NCBI GenBank assembly: GCA_007050995.1
Contig: VJOU01000014.1
Location: 1 to 64,000 of the forward strand
Origin: Glycocaulis profundi
Lineage (GTDB): Bacteria; Pseudomonadota; Alphaproteobacteria; Caulobacterales; Maricaulaceae
Direction of reading: 5' to 3'
DNA: 64,000 bases
Shown: positions 11,695 to 19,773 of the stretch, in pieces
Numbering within the stretch: the first letter of the stretch is position 1
Layout: each line of letters opens with the position of its first letter
The notes under the pieces: generated by a model
Told to the model about the DNA's origin: nothing
The model's input: only the letters and a program-made list of their open reading frames with translations
Database searches by the model: none
Program-made: the position numbers and the translations under genes

Positions 11695-14517
11695 ATGAGA
11701 CCCAGCGCCCTTCCCGCTTCGCTCGACGGCCTGCGCCTGCGCGCCGAGCTGGCCGCGGCCACGCGGCAGGGCTGGACCAAGACCGCCGACCGGCAGGCCG
11801 GGCTCGCCCGCTTCAAGCGCTATCTCGAAGCCGGGCGCGCCCACGCGGCGGGCAAGCTCAAAGGCAAGACGGGTGGGCTGGAGGCCGCGCGCGCCCTGTC
11901 GGGCGTGATGAACGCCGCGCTCCGGGCGCTGTTTGATTCCATCGCCAGCGAAGAGCGCGAGGAGGGCGCCCGCGCGCCGGGTCTCGCCCTGTGCGCGCTG
12001 GGCGGGTTCGGTTCGGGCGAGCTCGGCCCGCAATCGGACATCGACCTCCTCTTCCTGACCGCCGACGACGCCCCCGAAGGCGTGGAGGCGGTCGTCGAGC
12101 GCATGCTCTACGTGCTGTGGGACTCAGGGCTGAACATCGGCGGCGGCGCGATCCGCACGGTGAGCGAGGCCGTCGCGCTGGCCGAAAGCGACGTGTCCGA
12201 ACGCACCGCCCTGCTGGACCTTCGAACCATCTCCGGCGACGAGCGGCTGGAAGGCGAGCTGAAGGCCCGCTTCGCCGCCCAGCTTTCGGGCGACCGCGCC
12301 GCCGAGTTCGTCATGGCCAAGCTGGCCGAGCGCGACGCCCGGGTCGATAAACAGGGCGACAGCCGCTACGCGGTCGAGCCCCACGTCAAGGACGGCAAGG
12401 GCGCCATGCGCGACCTTCAGACCGTGCGCTGGCTGGCTCAGGTGCTCTACGGCAATGACGCGCTGGAGCGCTGGGTGGCGGGCGGTCTGCTGACGGTGTC
12501 GGACGTGGAGGCCTATCTGAAGGCGACGGACTTCTACTGGACCGTCCGTTTCCACCTGCACGCGGTGAACAGGCGCAAGGACGACCGGCTGAGCTTCGAC
12601 GTCCAGCCCGAGATCGCCGGTCTCATGGGCTATGAGGACACCGAGGACGCGCTGGGGGTGGAGGCCTTCATGCGCGACTATTTCAGGCGCGCCATCGACG
12701 TGGGCATGCTCACCCGGCTGGTCTGCGCCAAACTCGAGGCCGACGAGTTGAAGGACCCGCCCGCGGGGATCGGGCGCTTCCTGCCCGCGGACGGCAAGCA
12801 GGAGGCGGACGAGGCCCTGACCGCGGCAGGGTTCGTGATCCGGTCGGGACGGCTCGATTTCGCGGACGTCGCGAAGATCGAGGACGACCCGGTGCTGATG
12901 CTGCGCCTGTTCGAGCTGGCCGCCGCGCGTCATCTGGACCTGCACCCCCATGCGGTGGCCGAGGTCAGCCATTCGCTGCGTCTGGTGGACGAGCCCTTCC
13001 GCGCCGACGCCCGCGCCGCGCGCAGCTTCTTCGCCATCCTTCTGGATGCGGACGATCCGCGCATGACCCTGCGCGCCATGACCGAGGCGGGCCTTCTGGG
13101 CGCCTACATCCCCGAGTTCGGCGACATCGTCGCGCGCACCCAGTTCAACATGTATCACCGCTACACGGTGGACGAGCACACGCTGAACGCGCTGGGTCTG
13201 CTGCGCGAGATCGAGCGCGGCAGGCTGGAGACCGACCACCCGCTGGCCACCCGTCTGACGGGGCTGATCAGCCATCGCCGGGCGCTCCATGTCGCCGTCC
13301 TGCTGCACGACACCGGCAAGGGCGCGGGCGACCAGTGCATCGAGGGCGCCGAGCGCGCGCGGATCGCCTGCCCCCGGCTGGGGCTGGATGAAGCCGAGAC
13401 CGAGCTGGTCGCCTGGCTGATCGCAAGCCATCTGGAAATGAGCGACACCGCCCAGCGCCGCGACCTGTCCGACCCGCGCACCGTGCTCGATTTCGCCGCC
13501 AAGATGGGCTCGCTGGAACGCCTGCGGCTGCTGACCATCCTGACCGTGGTGGACATCCGCGCGGTCGGCCCCGGCGTGTGGAACGGCTGGAAGGCCCAGC
13601 TCCTGCGCGATCTGTATGAAGCCGCCGCCGCGGTGCTGACGGGCGAGGGCTCGGACACCGAGGCCGAGGCCCGCAAACGCCTGGCCGAGCGGGCGGCCCG
13701 GGCGCGCGAGGCCTTCATCCGCGAGATGACCCGGGTGGATCCCGATTTCGCCCGCCGCTGGGCGGCCGAGCTCGACGACAGCTACTGGCTGGCCTTCACC
13801 GAGGCCGACCGCCAGCGCCACGCCGCCTTCGTCCGCGCCGCCGAAGCCCGCGGCCAGACCTCCGCTGCAGGGGTCAGGATCGACAAGAGGCGCGCCGCCG
13901 CGGAGGTGATGGTGCTGACCCCCGACCGGGACGGGCTGTTCGCCGACATCGCGGGCGCGCTGGCCATGGCGGGCGCGAACGTCGTGGGCGCGCAGGTGGC
14001 GACCACCGCGGGCGGGGCTGCCTTCGACGTGTTCTACGTGGTCGAGCCGGGCGGCCGGCCCTTCGGCACCTCCGATCCGAGCGCGCTGGACCGGCTGAAG
14101 GCGTCGGTCGAGCAGGCCGCGCGCGAGGGGCTGGGCGAGAGCGACTGCATCCCCCAGCGCCGGGTGCGCCGCCGGGAGGCCGCCTTCGCGGTGGATCCTT
14201 ACGTCACCATGGACGACACGGCGGCGGACAACGCGCTGGTCATCGAGGCGTCGGGCCGGGACCGCCCCGGCCTGCTGCACGACCTGGCCCGGGCGCTGGC
14301 CGATCTGGGCCTGTCGCTGCAGGCCGCGCGCATCGACGGCTACGGCGAGCGGGCGGTGGACGTGTTCTACGTCACCGAAGGCGGGGCGAAGATCGACGAT
14401 CCCGCGCGCCAGGCGGAGATTCGCGACCGGCTGATGGAGATCCTCTCTGACGCGGAAGACCGCATGCTGGCCGCCAGCCCCGGCGCGACCCCCATCCAGG
14501 CGAGCGCGGGCCGGTGA
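11695..14517 (+). CDS. glnD: [Protein-PII] uridylyltransferase / uridylyl-removing enzyme GlnD
   Basis: 940 aa. The nucleotidyltransferase domain shows GGFGSGELGPQSDID with metal-binding Asp115 and Asp117. The HD hydrolase domain shows HVAVLLHDTGKG near residues 531-542. Two C-terminal ACT domains (about 735-810 and 845-920) sense glutamine. GlnD uridylylates PII when glutamine is low and removes UMP when it is high, controlling nitrogen assimilation. Its stop overlaps the GTG start of murJ by 4 nt (GTGA), indicating translational coupling. Confidence 0.96.
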   Translation: MRPSALPASLDGLRLRAELAAATRQGWTKTADRQAGLARFKRYLEAGRAHAAGKLKGKTGGLEAARALSGVMNAALRALFDSIASEEREEGARAPGLALCALGGFGSGELGPQSDIDLLFLTADDAPEGVEAVVERMLYVLWDSGLNIGGGAIRTVSEAVALAESDVSERTALLDLRTISGDERLEGELKARFAAQLSGDRAAEFVMAKLAERDARVDKQGDSRYAVEPHVKDGKGAMRDLQTVRWLAQVLYGNDALERWVAGGLLTVSDVEAYLKATDFYWTVRFHLHAVNRRKDDRLSFDVQPEIAGLMGYEDTEDALGVEAFMRDYFRRAIDVGMLTRLVCAKLEADELKDPPAGIGRFLPADGKQEADEALTAAGFVIRSGRLDFADVAKIEDDPVLMLRLFELAAARHLDLHPHAVAEVSHSLRLVDEPFRADARAARSFFAILLDADDPRMTLRAMTEAGLLGAYIPEFGDIVARTQFNMYHRYTVDEHTLNALGLLREIERGRLETDHPLATRLTGLISHRRALHVAVLLHDTGKGAGDQCIEGAERARIACPRLGLDEAETELVAWLIASHLEMSDTAQRRDLSDPRTVLDFAAKMGSLERLRLLTILTVVDIRAVGPGVWNGWKAQLLRDLYEAAAAVLTGEGSDTEAEARKRLAERAARAREAFIREMTRVDPDFARRWAAELDDSYWLAFTEADRQRHAAFVRAAEARGQTSAAGVRIDKRRAAAEVMVLTPDRDGLFADIAGALAMAGANVVGAQVATTAGGAAFDVFYVVEPGGRPFGTSDPSALDRLKASVEQAAREGLGESDCIPQRRVRRREAAFAVDPYVTMDDTAADNALVIEASGRDRPGLLHDLARALADLGLSLQAARIDGYGERAVDVFYVTEGGAKIDDPARQAEIRDRLMEILSDAEDRMLAASPGATPIQASAGR

Positions 14518-16115
14518 GGCTGCTGCGCAATCTGGGCGTGGTCAGCGGCCTGACCATGGCCAGCCGCGTTCTGGGGCTGGCCCGCGACGTGCTGATGGCG
14601 AGCCGTCTGGGCGCGGGTCCGCTGACGGACGTGTTCTATCAAGCCCTGACCATCCCCAACACCTTCCGGCGGGTGCTTGCCGAGGGGGCGTTCAACGCCG
14701 CCTTCGTGCCGCTTTACGCCCGCGAGCTGGAAGGCGCCGGGCAGGCGGAGGCCGAGCGCTTCGCCTCCGAGGCCCTGTCCTTCATGGCCAGCGTCACCGC
14801 CCTGCTGGTCGTCGCCTTCCAGGTGCTGGCGCCGTGGCTGGTCTACGCCTTCATCCCCGGCGTGGTCGAGGATCCCGGGCTGGCCGCGCTCGGCGCGCTG
14901 ATGCTCCAGATAATGATGCCCTACCTTCTGTGCATGGTGGTGGTGGCGGTGATCGGCGGGGGGCTGAACTCCCATGGCCGGTTCGCGGCGGCGGCGGCCG
15001 CGCCGATGCTGTTCAACCTCGCCATGATCGGGGCGCTGGTCTTCCGCTTCGCCGACGCGGCCGAACTGACCCTGTGGCTGTCGGTCAGCGTGACCGTCTC
15101 CGGGCTGATGCAGGTCGCGCTGCTGTGGACGGCCGCCGAGCGGGCGAAGCTGCACTTCCGCCTGCGGATGCCGAAGCTCACGCCGCGGGTCAGACGCCTG
15201 CTGGCGCTGGGCGTGCCGGGCGCCATCGCGGCGGGCGCCACCCAGATCAACGTGCTGGTCACCTCCTCGATCTCCACGCTGGAGGAGGCCGCGCGCACCT
15301 ATCTGTATTTCGCCGAGCGGCTCTACCAGCTCCCGCTGGGGGTGATCGGCATCGCGATGGGACTGGCCCTGCTGCCCAATCTGGCCCGTCGGGTGCGCGG
15401 CGGGGACGAGGCGGGCGGGCATTTCGCCATGAACCGGGCCATCGAGCTCTCCCTCGCCCTGACCCTGCCGGCCACCATCGCCTTCCTGGTCATCCCCGGC
15501 TTCCTGATCGAGGGCATTCTCGAGCGCGACGCCTTCACCGCCGCGGACACCGCCAACACCGCGCTGGCGCTGGCCGCCTTCGCGCTGGGCCTGCCCGCCT
15601 TCATCATGATCAAGGTGCTGACCCCGGGCTTCTTCGCCCGGGAGGACACCCGCACGCCCATGCGCTTCGCCCTGTGGTCGGTGGGGCTCAATCTGGTGCT
15701 GGCGCTGGCGCTGTTCTTCGGCGGGCTGGGCTTCATGGGGCTGGCGCTGGCCGCGTCGATCGCAGGCTGGCTCAATGCGGTGCTGCTGGCGGTCACCCTG
15801 CGCGCGCGGGGCCTGCTGCAGGTGGACGCGCGGCTCAGATCGCGACTGCCGCGCCTGCTCGGCGCCAGCGTGGTGATGGGCGTGGCGGTGTGGCTGGCCG
15901 CCGGGCCGGGCGCGGAGGCGGCGCGCGAGGCCCTGCCGATGCTCGTTTCGGGCTGGGGACGGCTGGCGCTGCTGTTCGGCGTGGTGGGGCTGGGCGGGGC
16001 GGTCTATGCCGCGGCCTGCATGGCCACCGGGGCGCTGCGCATCTCCGAGTTCGCCGAGGCGATCCGCCCCGCGAAGGGCGCGCGGCCCGAGCCGGGCGGC
16101 CCGCCGGAAATCTGA
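14514..16115 (+). CDS. murJ: Lipid II flippase MurJ (MviN)
   Basis: 533 aa, with about fourteen hydrophobic segments. Family signatures include RVLGLARDVLMASRLG and IPNTFRRVLAEGAFNAAFVPLY at the N-terminus. MurJ flips lipid II across the inner membrane for peptidoglycan synthesis. The GTG start overlaps the glnD stop; no ATG lies close enough to preserve the first helix. The glnD-murJ-trpS order is common in alphaproteobacteria. Confidence 0.95.
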   Translation: MRLLRNLGVVSGLTMASRVLGLARDVLMASRLGAGPLTDVFYQALTIPNTFRRVLAEGAFNAAFVPLYARELEGAGQAEAERFASEALSFMASVTALLVVAFQVLAPWLVYAFIPGVVEDPGLAALGALMLQIMMPYLLCMVVVAVIGGGLNSHGRFAAAAAAPMLFNLAMIGALVFRFADAAELTLWLSVSVTVSGLMQVALLWTAAERAKLHFRLRMPKLTPRVRRLLALGVPGAIAAGATQINVLVTSSISTLEEAARTYLYFAERLYQLPLGVIGIAMGLALLPNLARRVRGGDEAGGHFAMNRAIELSLALTLPATIAFLVIPGFLIEGILERDAFTAADTANTALALAAFALGLPAFIMIKVLTPGFFAREDTRTPMRFALWSVGLNLVLALALFFGGLGFMGLALAASIAGWLNAVLLAVTLRARGLLQVDARLRSRLPRLLGASVVMGVAVWLAAGPGAEAAREALPMLVSGWGRLALLFGVVGLGGAVYAAACMATGALRISEFAEAIRPAKGARPEPGGPPEI

Positions 16116-16201
16116 GAGGCCGCATTGCCGCTTGAGGCGCGGCGGGCGCGCGGCTAAACCGGCTGCCTCGTTCGCAAGACCTCCTGAAGGCGATCCCGAC
16201 C

Positions 16202-17239
16202 ATGACCGACGCCCCCGCCCCCTATGAAGGCCCCCGCCGCATCCTGTCGGGCATGCAGCCCACCGGACAGCTCCATCTGGGCAATTATCTGGGCGCGCTG
16301 AAGAACTGGGTGGCGCTGCAGGACGGCGAGGCGGAGTGCTTCTACTGCGCGGTGGACATGCACGCCATGACCGTGCCCTACGAGCCCGCCGCGCTGGCCA
16401 AGGCCGTGCGCGGCGTGACCGCGGCCTATCTGGCCGCCGGGGTGGACCCCGCCCGCTCGGCGATCTTCGCCCAGTCCGCCGTGCCCGCCCATGCCGAGCT
16501 CGCCTGGATCCTGCAGTGCGTGGCGCGTCTGGGCTGGCTGGAGCGCATGACCCAGTTCAAGGACAAGGCGGGCAAGGACGCCGAACGCGCCAGCGTGGGC
16601 CTGTTCACCTATCCGGTCCTGATGGCCGCCGACATCCTGGTCTACAAGGCCACCGAGGTGCCCGTGGGCGAAGACCAGAAACAGCATCTGGAGCTGGCGC
16701 GGGACGTGGCCGCGCGCTTCAACCGCGATTTCGCGGGCGGGCGCACCGTGCTGCCCATGCCCGATCCGGTGATCCTGGGGACCGGCGCGCGGATCATGTC
16801 GCTCAAGGACGGGACGTCGAAGATGTCCAAGTCCGACCCCAGCGACAATTCGCGCATCAACCTGCACGACGACGCGGACACCATCGCGCGCAAGATCAAG
16901 AAGGCCAAGACCGACCCCGAGCCCCTGCCCGAGACGGTCGAAGGGCTGGAGGCCCGGCCCGAGGCGCGCAATCTGGTGGGCATCTTCGCCGCGCTCACGG
17001 GCCGGACCAGCGCGGACGTGCTGGCCGAATACGGCGGGCAGGGCTTCGGCGCGTTCAAGCCTGTGCTCGCCGATGCAGCCGTGCAGTTCATCGCGCCGAT
17101 CAGCGAGGAATTCGGCCGCCTGATGGCCGACCCCGCCGAGATCGACCGTGTGCTGACGAAAGGCGCCGAGCGGGCCAACGCCGCCGCCGCGCCGGTGCTG
17201 GCCGAGGTGCGCGATCTGGTCGGCTACTGGCGGGCCTGA
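16202..17239 (+). CDS. trpS: Tryptophan--tRNA ligase
   Basis: 345 aa, class I aminoacyl-tRNA synthetase. The HIGH-like motif lies in [15 protein letters not shown] and KMSKS is intact in [28 protein letters not shown] is typical of bacterial TrpS. It charges tRNA-Trp. It follows murJ by 86 bp. A perfect 12-bp palindrome (GCCCGATCGGGC) follows in the downstream gap but has no loop or U-tract. Confidence 0.97.
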   Translation: MTDAPAPYEGPRRILSGMQPTGQLHLGNYLGALKNWVALQDGEAECFYCAVDMHAMTVPYEPAALAKAVRGVTAAYLAAGVDPARSAIFAQSAVPAHAELAWILQCVARLGWLERMTQFKDKAGKDAERASVGLFTYPVLMAADILVYKATEVPVGEDQKQHLELARDVAARFNRDFAGGRTVLPMPDPVILGTGARIMSLKDGTSKMSKSDPSDNSRINLHDDADTIARKIKKAKTDPEPLPETVEGLEARPEARNLVGIFAALTGRTSADVLAEYGGQGFGAFKPVLADAAVQFIAPISEEFGRLMADPAEIDRVLTKGAERANAAAAPVLAEVRDLVGYWRA

Positions 17240-17384
17240 GGCCTGCGGCGCCCGGACGCATCGCCGCAACCGGCCCGATCGGGCTTGCGTTGACCGCTGA
17301 CTGCATTCAAAGCTCGCCTGCCGGGCGCCATGGCGGCGCGGCCCCGGCCCGGCTGGGGTTGTCCGCGCCGCCCCGGAGTTTCCC

Positions 17385-17957
17385 ATGAAGACCGTTTCCT
17401 CCCTCGCCTTCGTTTCGGCCGCGGCCCTGCTGCTGGCCGCCTGCGGCGAACAGGCCACCCAAACCGCGCCTGAAGCCACCGGCGAGACCGAAGCCGAAAC
17501 CGCCGACGCCGCCGCGCCCTCTATCGAGAACGCCTGGGTGCGCACGCCCGCGCCGGGCCGCGACGTCACCGCGGGCTATGTCACTCTCACCGCGACGGGC
17601 GGGGACGACCAGCTCGTCTCGGTCAGCTCTCCGGACGCCACCCGCGTCGAGATCCACACGATGGAGATGGACGACGACGTGATGCGCATGCGCCAGATCG
17701 AGGCCCTCGAGCTGCCCGCCGGCCAGCCCGTCAGCCTCGAGCCGGGCGGCGATCACCTGATGATCTTCGGCTACACCGCCCCTGACGGCGAGATCGAACT
17801 GACCCTGAACTTCGCCTCCGGCGCCGAAGCGGTCATCACCGCCCCCGTCGCCGACGCCGCCCCCGGCGAAGGCGCCCCCGAACTGAGCGACGACGCCATC
17901 GAAGACCGCGAATTCTCCACCGAAGACCTGCCCGACATCGAAGAGCCGGGCCGGTAA
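17385..17957 (+). CDS. PCu(A)C-type copper chaperone lipoprotein
   Basis: 190 aa. A lipoprotein signal ends in LLAAC (Cys20), followed by a Glu/Ala/Thr linker. The copper motif H-x10-M-x21-H-x-M is exact: His91, Met102, His124, Met126. Periplasmic PCu(A)C proteins bind Cu(I) and deliver it, usually for cytochrome oxidase CuA-site assembly, often with Sco1. The C-terminal 45 residues are an acidic extension beyond the usual domain and may be an extra metal-binding or unstructured tail. The bases encoding the last four residues and stop are echoed at 19260, beyond the HNH cassette. Confidence 0.88.
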   Translation: MKTVSSLAFVSAAALLLAACGEQATQTAPEATGETEAETADAAAPSIENAWVRTPAPGRDVTAGYVTLTATGGDDQLVSVSSPDATRVEIHTMEMDDDVMRMRQIEALELPAGQPVSLEPGGDHLMIFGYTAPDGEIELTLNFASGAEAVITAPVADAAPGEGAPELSDDAIEDREFSTEDLPDIEEPGR

Positions 17958-18018
17958 GAGCCGGATCGCCGGAACAAGACCAAGCGCCCCGGGGGTGACC
18001 CCGGGGTGTTCTTGTTTC
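17944..18018 (+). repeat. Left copy of a 75-bp imperfect direct repeat (gene end plus terminator)
   Basis: This copy covers the last four codons and stop of the copper lipoprotein gene and the terminator after it. It matches 19260-19334 in three blocks: 14/14 bases at the start, 16/18 in the middle and 17/17 at the end. Both copies are 75 bp. They enclose the lower-GC HNH cassette. Confidence 0.75.
17988..18018 (+). terminator. Rho-independent terminator after the copper lipoprotein gene
   Basis: CCCCGGG (17988-17994) pairs with CCCGGGG (18000-18006) around a 5-nt loop, followed by TGTTCTTGTTTC. Upstream AACAAGA can extend pairing to TCTTGTT. Confidence 0.8.
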
Positions 18019-18087
18019 TCCCTAAGGGACTGGACGCAGGCCGAACCAGACGTGCAATTATCTGACCTCCTCCAACGTTGAAGGCTC

Positions 18088-18978
18088 ATGGCCAAAGTCG
18101 TCCTCACTCAACGCGAAGACAGCCGCTATGACGATGTCATCGGCGAGGCCTATCACTTCCCCGCGCAATATCTCGCTGCGGCGAAGGAGGCCGAGGGCGA
18201 TTTCTGCATCTTTTACGAGCCACGCAGAGGAAACGGTCGCCTGGCCTACTGGGCGGTGGCCCGAATAGTCCGGGTCAGACCCGACCCTGTGACCTCCGAT
18301 CATTTTTACGCCGATATGGAAGGGTTTCTTCCCTTCGACCATGCCGTGAATTTGCGGCGTGCCGATGGGCGGTTTTGGGAAAGCAAGGTCGAGAAAGTCG
18401 ACGGCTCGGTCAGCAAGGGCGCGATGGGCGTCTCGGTCCGGCGTATCCCGGACATCGAATTCGAACTGATCTTGAAAGCCGGCTTCCTTGATCCTTACGG
18501 AGCGACCGCTCCAGACATGACAACGGTTCTGCCTTCGCCTTTCGAAGTCGCCGAAGACCAGCTGGAATTTGAACGCCCCTTGGTCGAGCAAGTCTTGCTT
18601 CGTCCCTTTCGGGATCGCGTGTTCGCCAAACAGGTGCGCGCCGCTTACGACTCTCGATGCGCGGTGACGGGTCTCAAAATCATCAATGGCGGCGGCAGAG
18701 CCGAAATGGAGGCCGCCCACATCAAACCGGTTGAGCGCAAAGGCCCCGACTCTGTGCGCAATGGGCTCGCGCTGTCCCGCACAGCCCATTGGCTCTTCGA
18801 CCGAGGGCTAATCAGCGTCGATGACGATTTCCGCTTGCTCAAGGCGCATGGCAGGCTTCCGGAAGGCGTTGATCGCCTGTTCGATCCCAGCGGCCTTATT
18901 GCCGTTCCTAGCGATGACCGACACCGACCGAACCCAGCCTTTTTGAACTGGCACCGAGAAAACTGCTTCAAAGGATAG
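18088..18978 (+). CDS. HNH endonuclease with PUA-like N-terminal domain, putative modification-dependent restriction enzyme
   Basis: 296 aa. The C-terminal HNH_2-type nuclease has CAVTG (Cys191), EAAHIKP (His211), Asn225 and SRTAHWLFDRG (His234), a complete beta-beta-alpha metal site. The N-terminal 130 residues (YHFPAQYL, GDFCIFYEPRR, YWAVARI, FYADMEGFLPF) resemble a PUA/EVE-like reader fold that recognises modified bases in other HNH enzymes; this is inference from pattern. Base composition is clearly less GC-rich than the neighbours, suggesting horizontal origin. A 68-aa gene follows after 4 bp. It lies between two copies of a gene-end/terminator repeat. DNA target unknown. Confidence 0.75.
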   Translation: MAKVVLTQREDSRYDDVIGEAYHFPAQYLAAAKEAEGDFCIFYEPRRGNGRLAYWAVARIVRVRPDPVTSDHFYADMEGFLPFDHAVNLRRADGRFWESKVEKVDGSVSKGAMGVSVRRIPDIEFELILKAGFLDPYGATAPDMTTVLPSPFEVAEDQLEFERPLVEQVLLRPFRDRVFAKQVRAAYDSRCAVTGLKIINGGGRAEMEAAHIKPVERKGPDSVRNGLALSRTAHWLFDRGLISVDDDFRLLKAHGRLPEGVDRLFDPSGLIAVPSDDRHRPNPAFLNWHRENCFKG

Positions 18979-18982
18979 CGCC

Positions 18983-19189
18983 ATGAACTCGGCACCTACC
19001 TTCGCAGAGTGGCGTGCGCAGGCCGAAGCTTGCTTGCTAGCGCAATATTGCATCGACTTAAACGATGCAGGGCTGGAGGATGACCGCCTGTTGAAGGAAT
19101 ACGCGTTAGCAACGGATCCAGCTGAATTCGTTGACCACGTCGCTCGGAAATTCAATCTGACGTCACGACACGACGTTCGAATACCCTAG
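18983..19189 (+). CDS. 68-aa hypothetical protein in the HNH cassette
   Basis: The start lies 4 bp after the HNH stop, so the two are probably co-transcribed; AAAGGA precedes the ATG. The protein is acidic and predicted helical (WRAQAEACLLAQYCIDLNDAGL ... EFVDHVARKFNL, in part), with no signal peptide or membrane segment. GC is near 53%, far below the genome average. No function can be assigned; an immunity or regulatory partner of the nuclease is only a guess from position. Confidence 0.6.
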   Translation: MNSAPTFAEWRAQAEACLLAQYCIDLNDAGLEDDRLLKEYALATDPAEFVDHVARKFNLTSRHDVRIP

Positions 19190-19359
19190 TCGCCGTCAAT
19201 CTTCAGCACGGCAGGCTTCATCGCTATTTCACTCAGTCTGCAGAACCGCCACGAAGTCGGAGCCGGGCCGGTAGGCCTCCGGCTGTCACAGAAGACCAGA
19301 CGCCCCGGGCAAGGCCACGGGGTGTTCTTGTTTCAGAGCTGAAGCGCTACCCTGATGCG
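19190..19359 (+). other. Intergenic region between the HNH cassette and vsr
   Basis: It contains the right repeat copy with its terminator and about 70 bp of ordinary sequence before it, which still has reduced GC. No RNA gene or convincing promoter is seen; the vsr leader is the last 25 bp. Confidence 0.5.
19260..19334 (+). repeat. Right copy of the 75-bp direct repeat, with its own terminator
   Basis: The copy begins with bases that would read Glu-Pro-Gly-Arg-stop, as at the end of the copper lipoprotein gene, but no such gene precedes it here. The hairpin CCCCG (19303-19307) / CGGGG (19318-19322) is followed by TGTTCTTGTTTC, so it should still terminate transcription. Confidence 0.75.
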
Positions 19360-19773
19360 ATGACCGACCCCCTTTCACCCCAGCGGCGCAGCGAGCTCAT
19401 GGGGCGGGTGAGGCAGGAAAACACCACGCCCGAAATGCGCGTGCGCTCGGTCGTCCACCGGCTGGGGTTCCGCTATCGGCTGCATCGGCGCGACTTGCCC
19501 GGCTCGCCGGATCTGGTGTTCGGGCCGCGGCGGAAGGTGATTTTCGTGCACGGATGCTTCTGGCACCTGCATCCGGGGTGCAAGGGCGCGCGGATTCCCG
19601 CCAGCCGCCGGGAGGAATACTGGCTGCCCAAGCTGACGCGCAATGTCCGGCGGGACGCGGACAGCGTCGCCGCGCTGGAGGCGGCGGGCTGGCGGGTGCT
19701 GACGGTGTGGGAGTGTGAAACGAAGAACGAGGCCGCGCTTGAGCGCGGCCTGCTCCGCTTCCTCAATCCCTAG
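19360..19773 (+). CDS. vsr: Very short patch repair endonuclease Vsr
   Basis: 137 aa, full length. Active-site residues known from the E. coli enzyme appear at the same positions: Glu25, Asp51 (in GSPDLVF), His64 and His69 in FVHGCFWHLHPGC, with Cys66, His71 and Cys74 around the metal site. Vsr nicks beside T:G mismatches arising from deamination of 5-methylcytosine, and its gene usually sits beside a C5-methyltransferase gene. None is present here. It has high GC like the host, unlike the preceding cassette. Its stop overlaps the convergent tkt stop by 4 bp. Confidence 0.92.
   Translation: MTDPLSPQRRSELMGRVRQENTTPEMRVRSVVHRLGFRYRLHRRDLPGSPDLVFGPRRKVIFVHGCFWHLHPGCKGARIPASRREEYWLPKLTRNVRRDADSVAALEAAGWRVLTVWECETKNEAALERGLLRFLNP

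Noticed and set aside
17270-17285. Terminator after trpS (GCCCGATCGGGC)
   Set aside because: A perfect palindrome without loop or U-tract, so unlikely to terminate; probably chance in GC-rich sequence.
17240-17384. Possible tRNA gene between trpS and the copper lipoprotein gene
   Set aside because: No cloverleaf, T-loop or acceptor pairing can be drawn.
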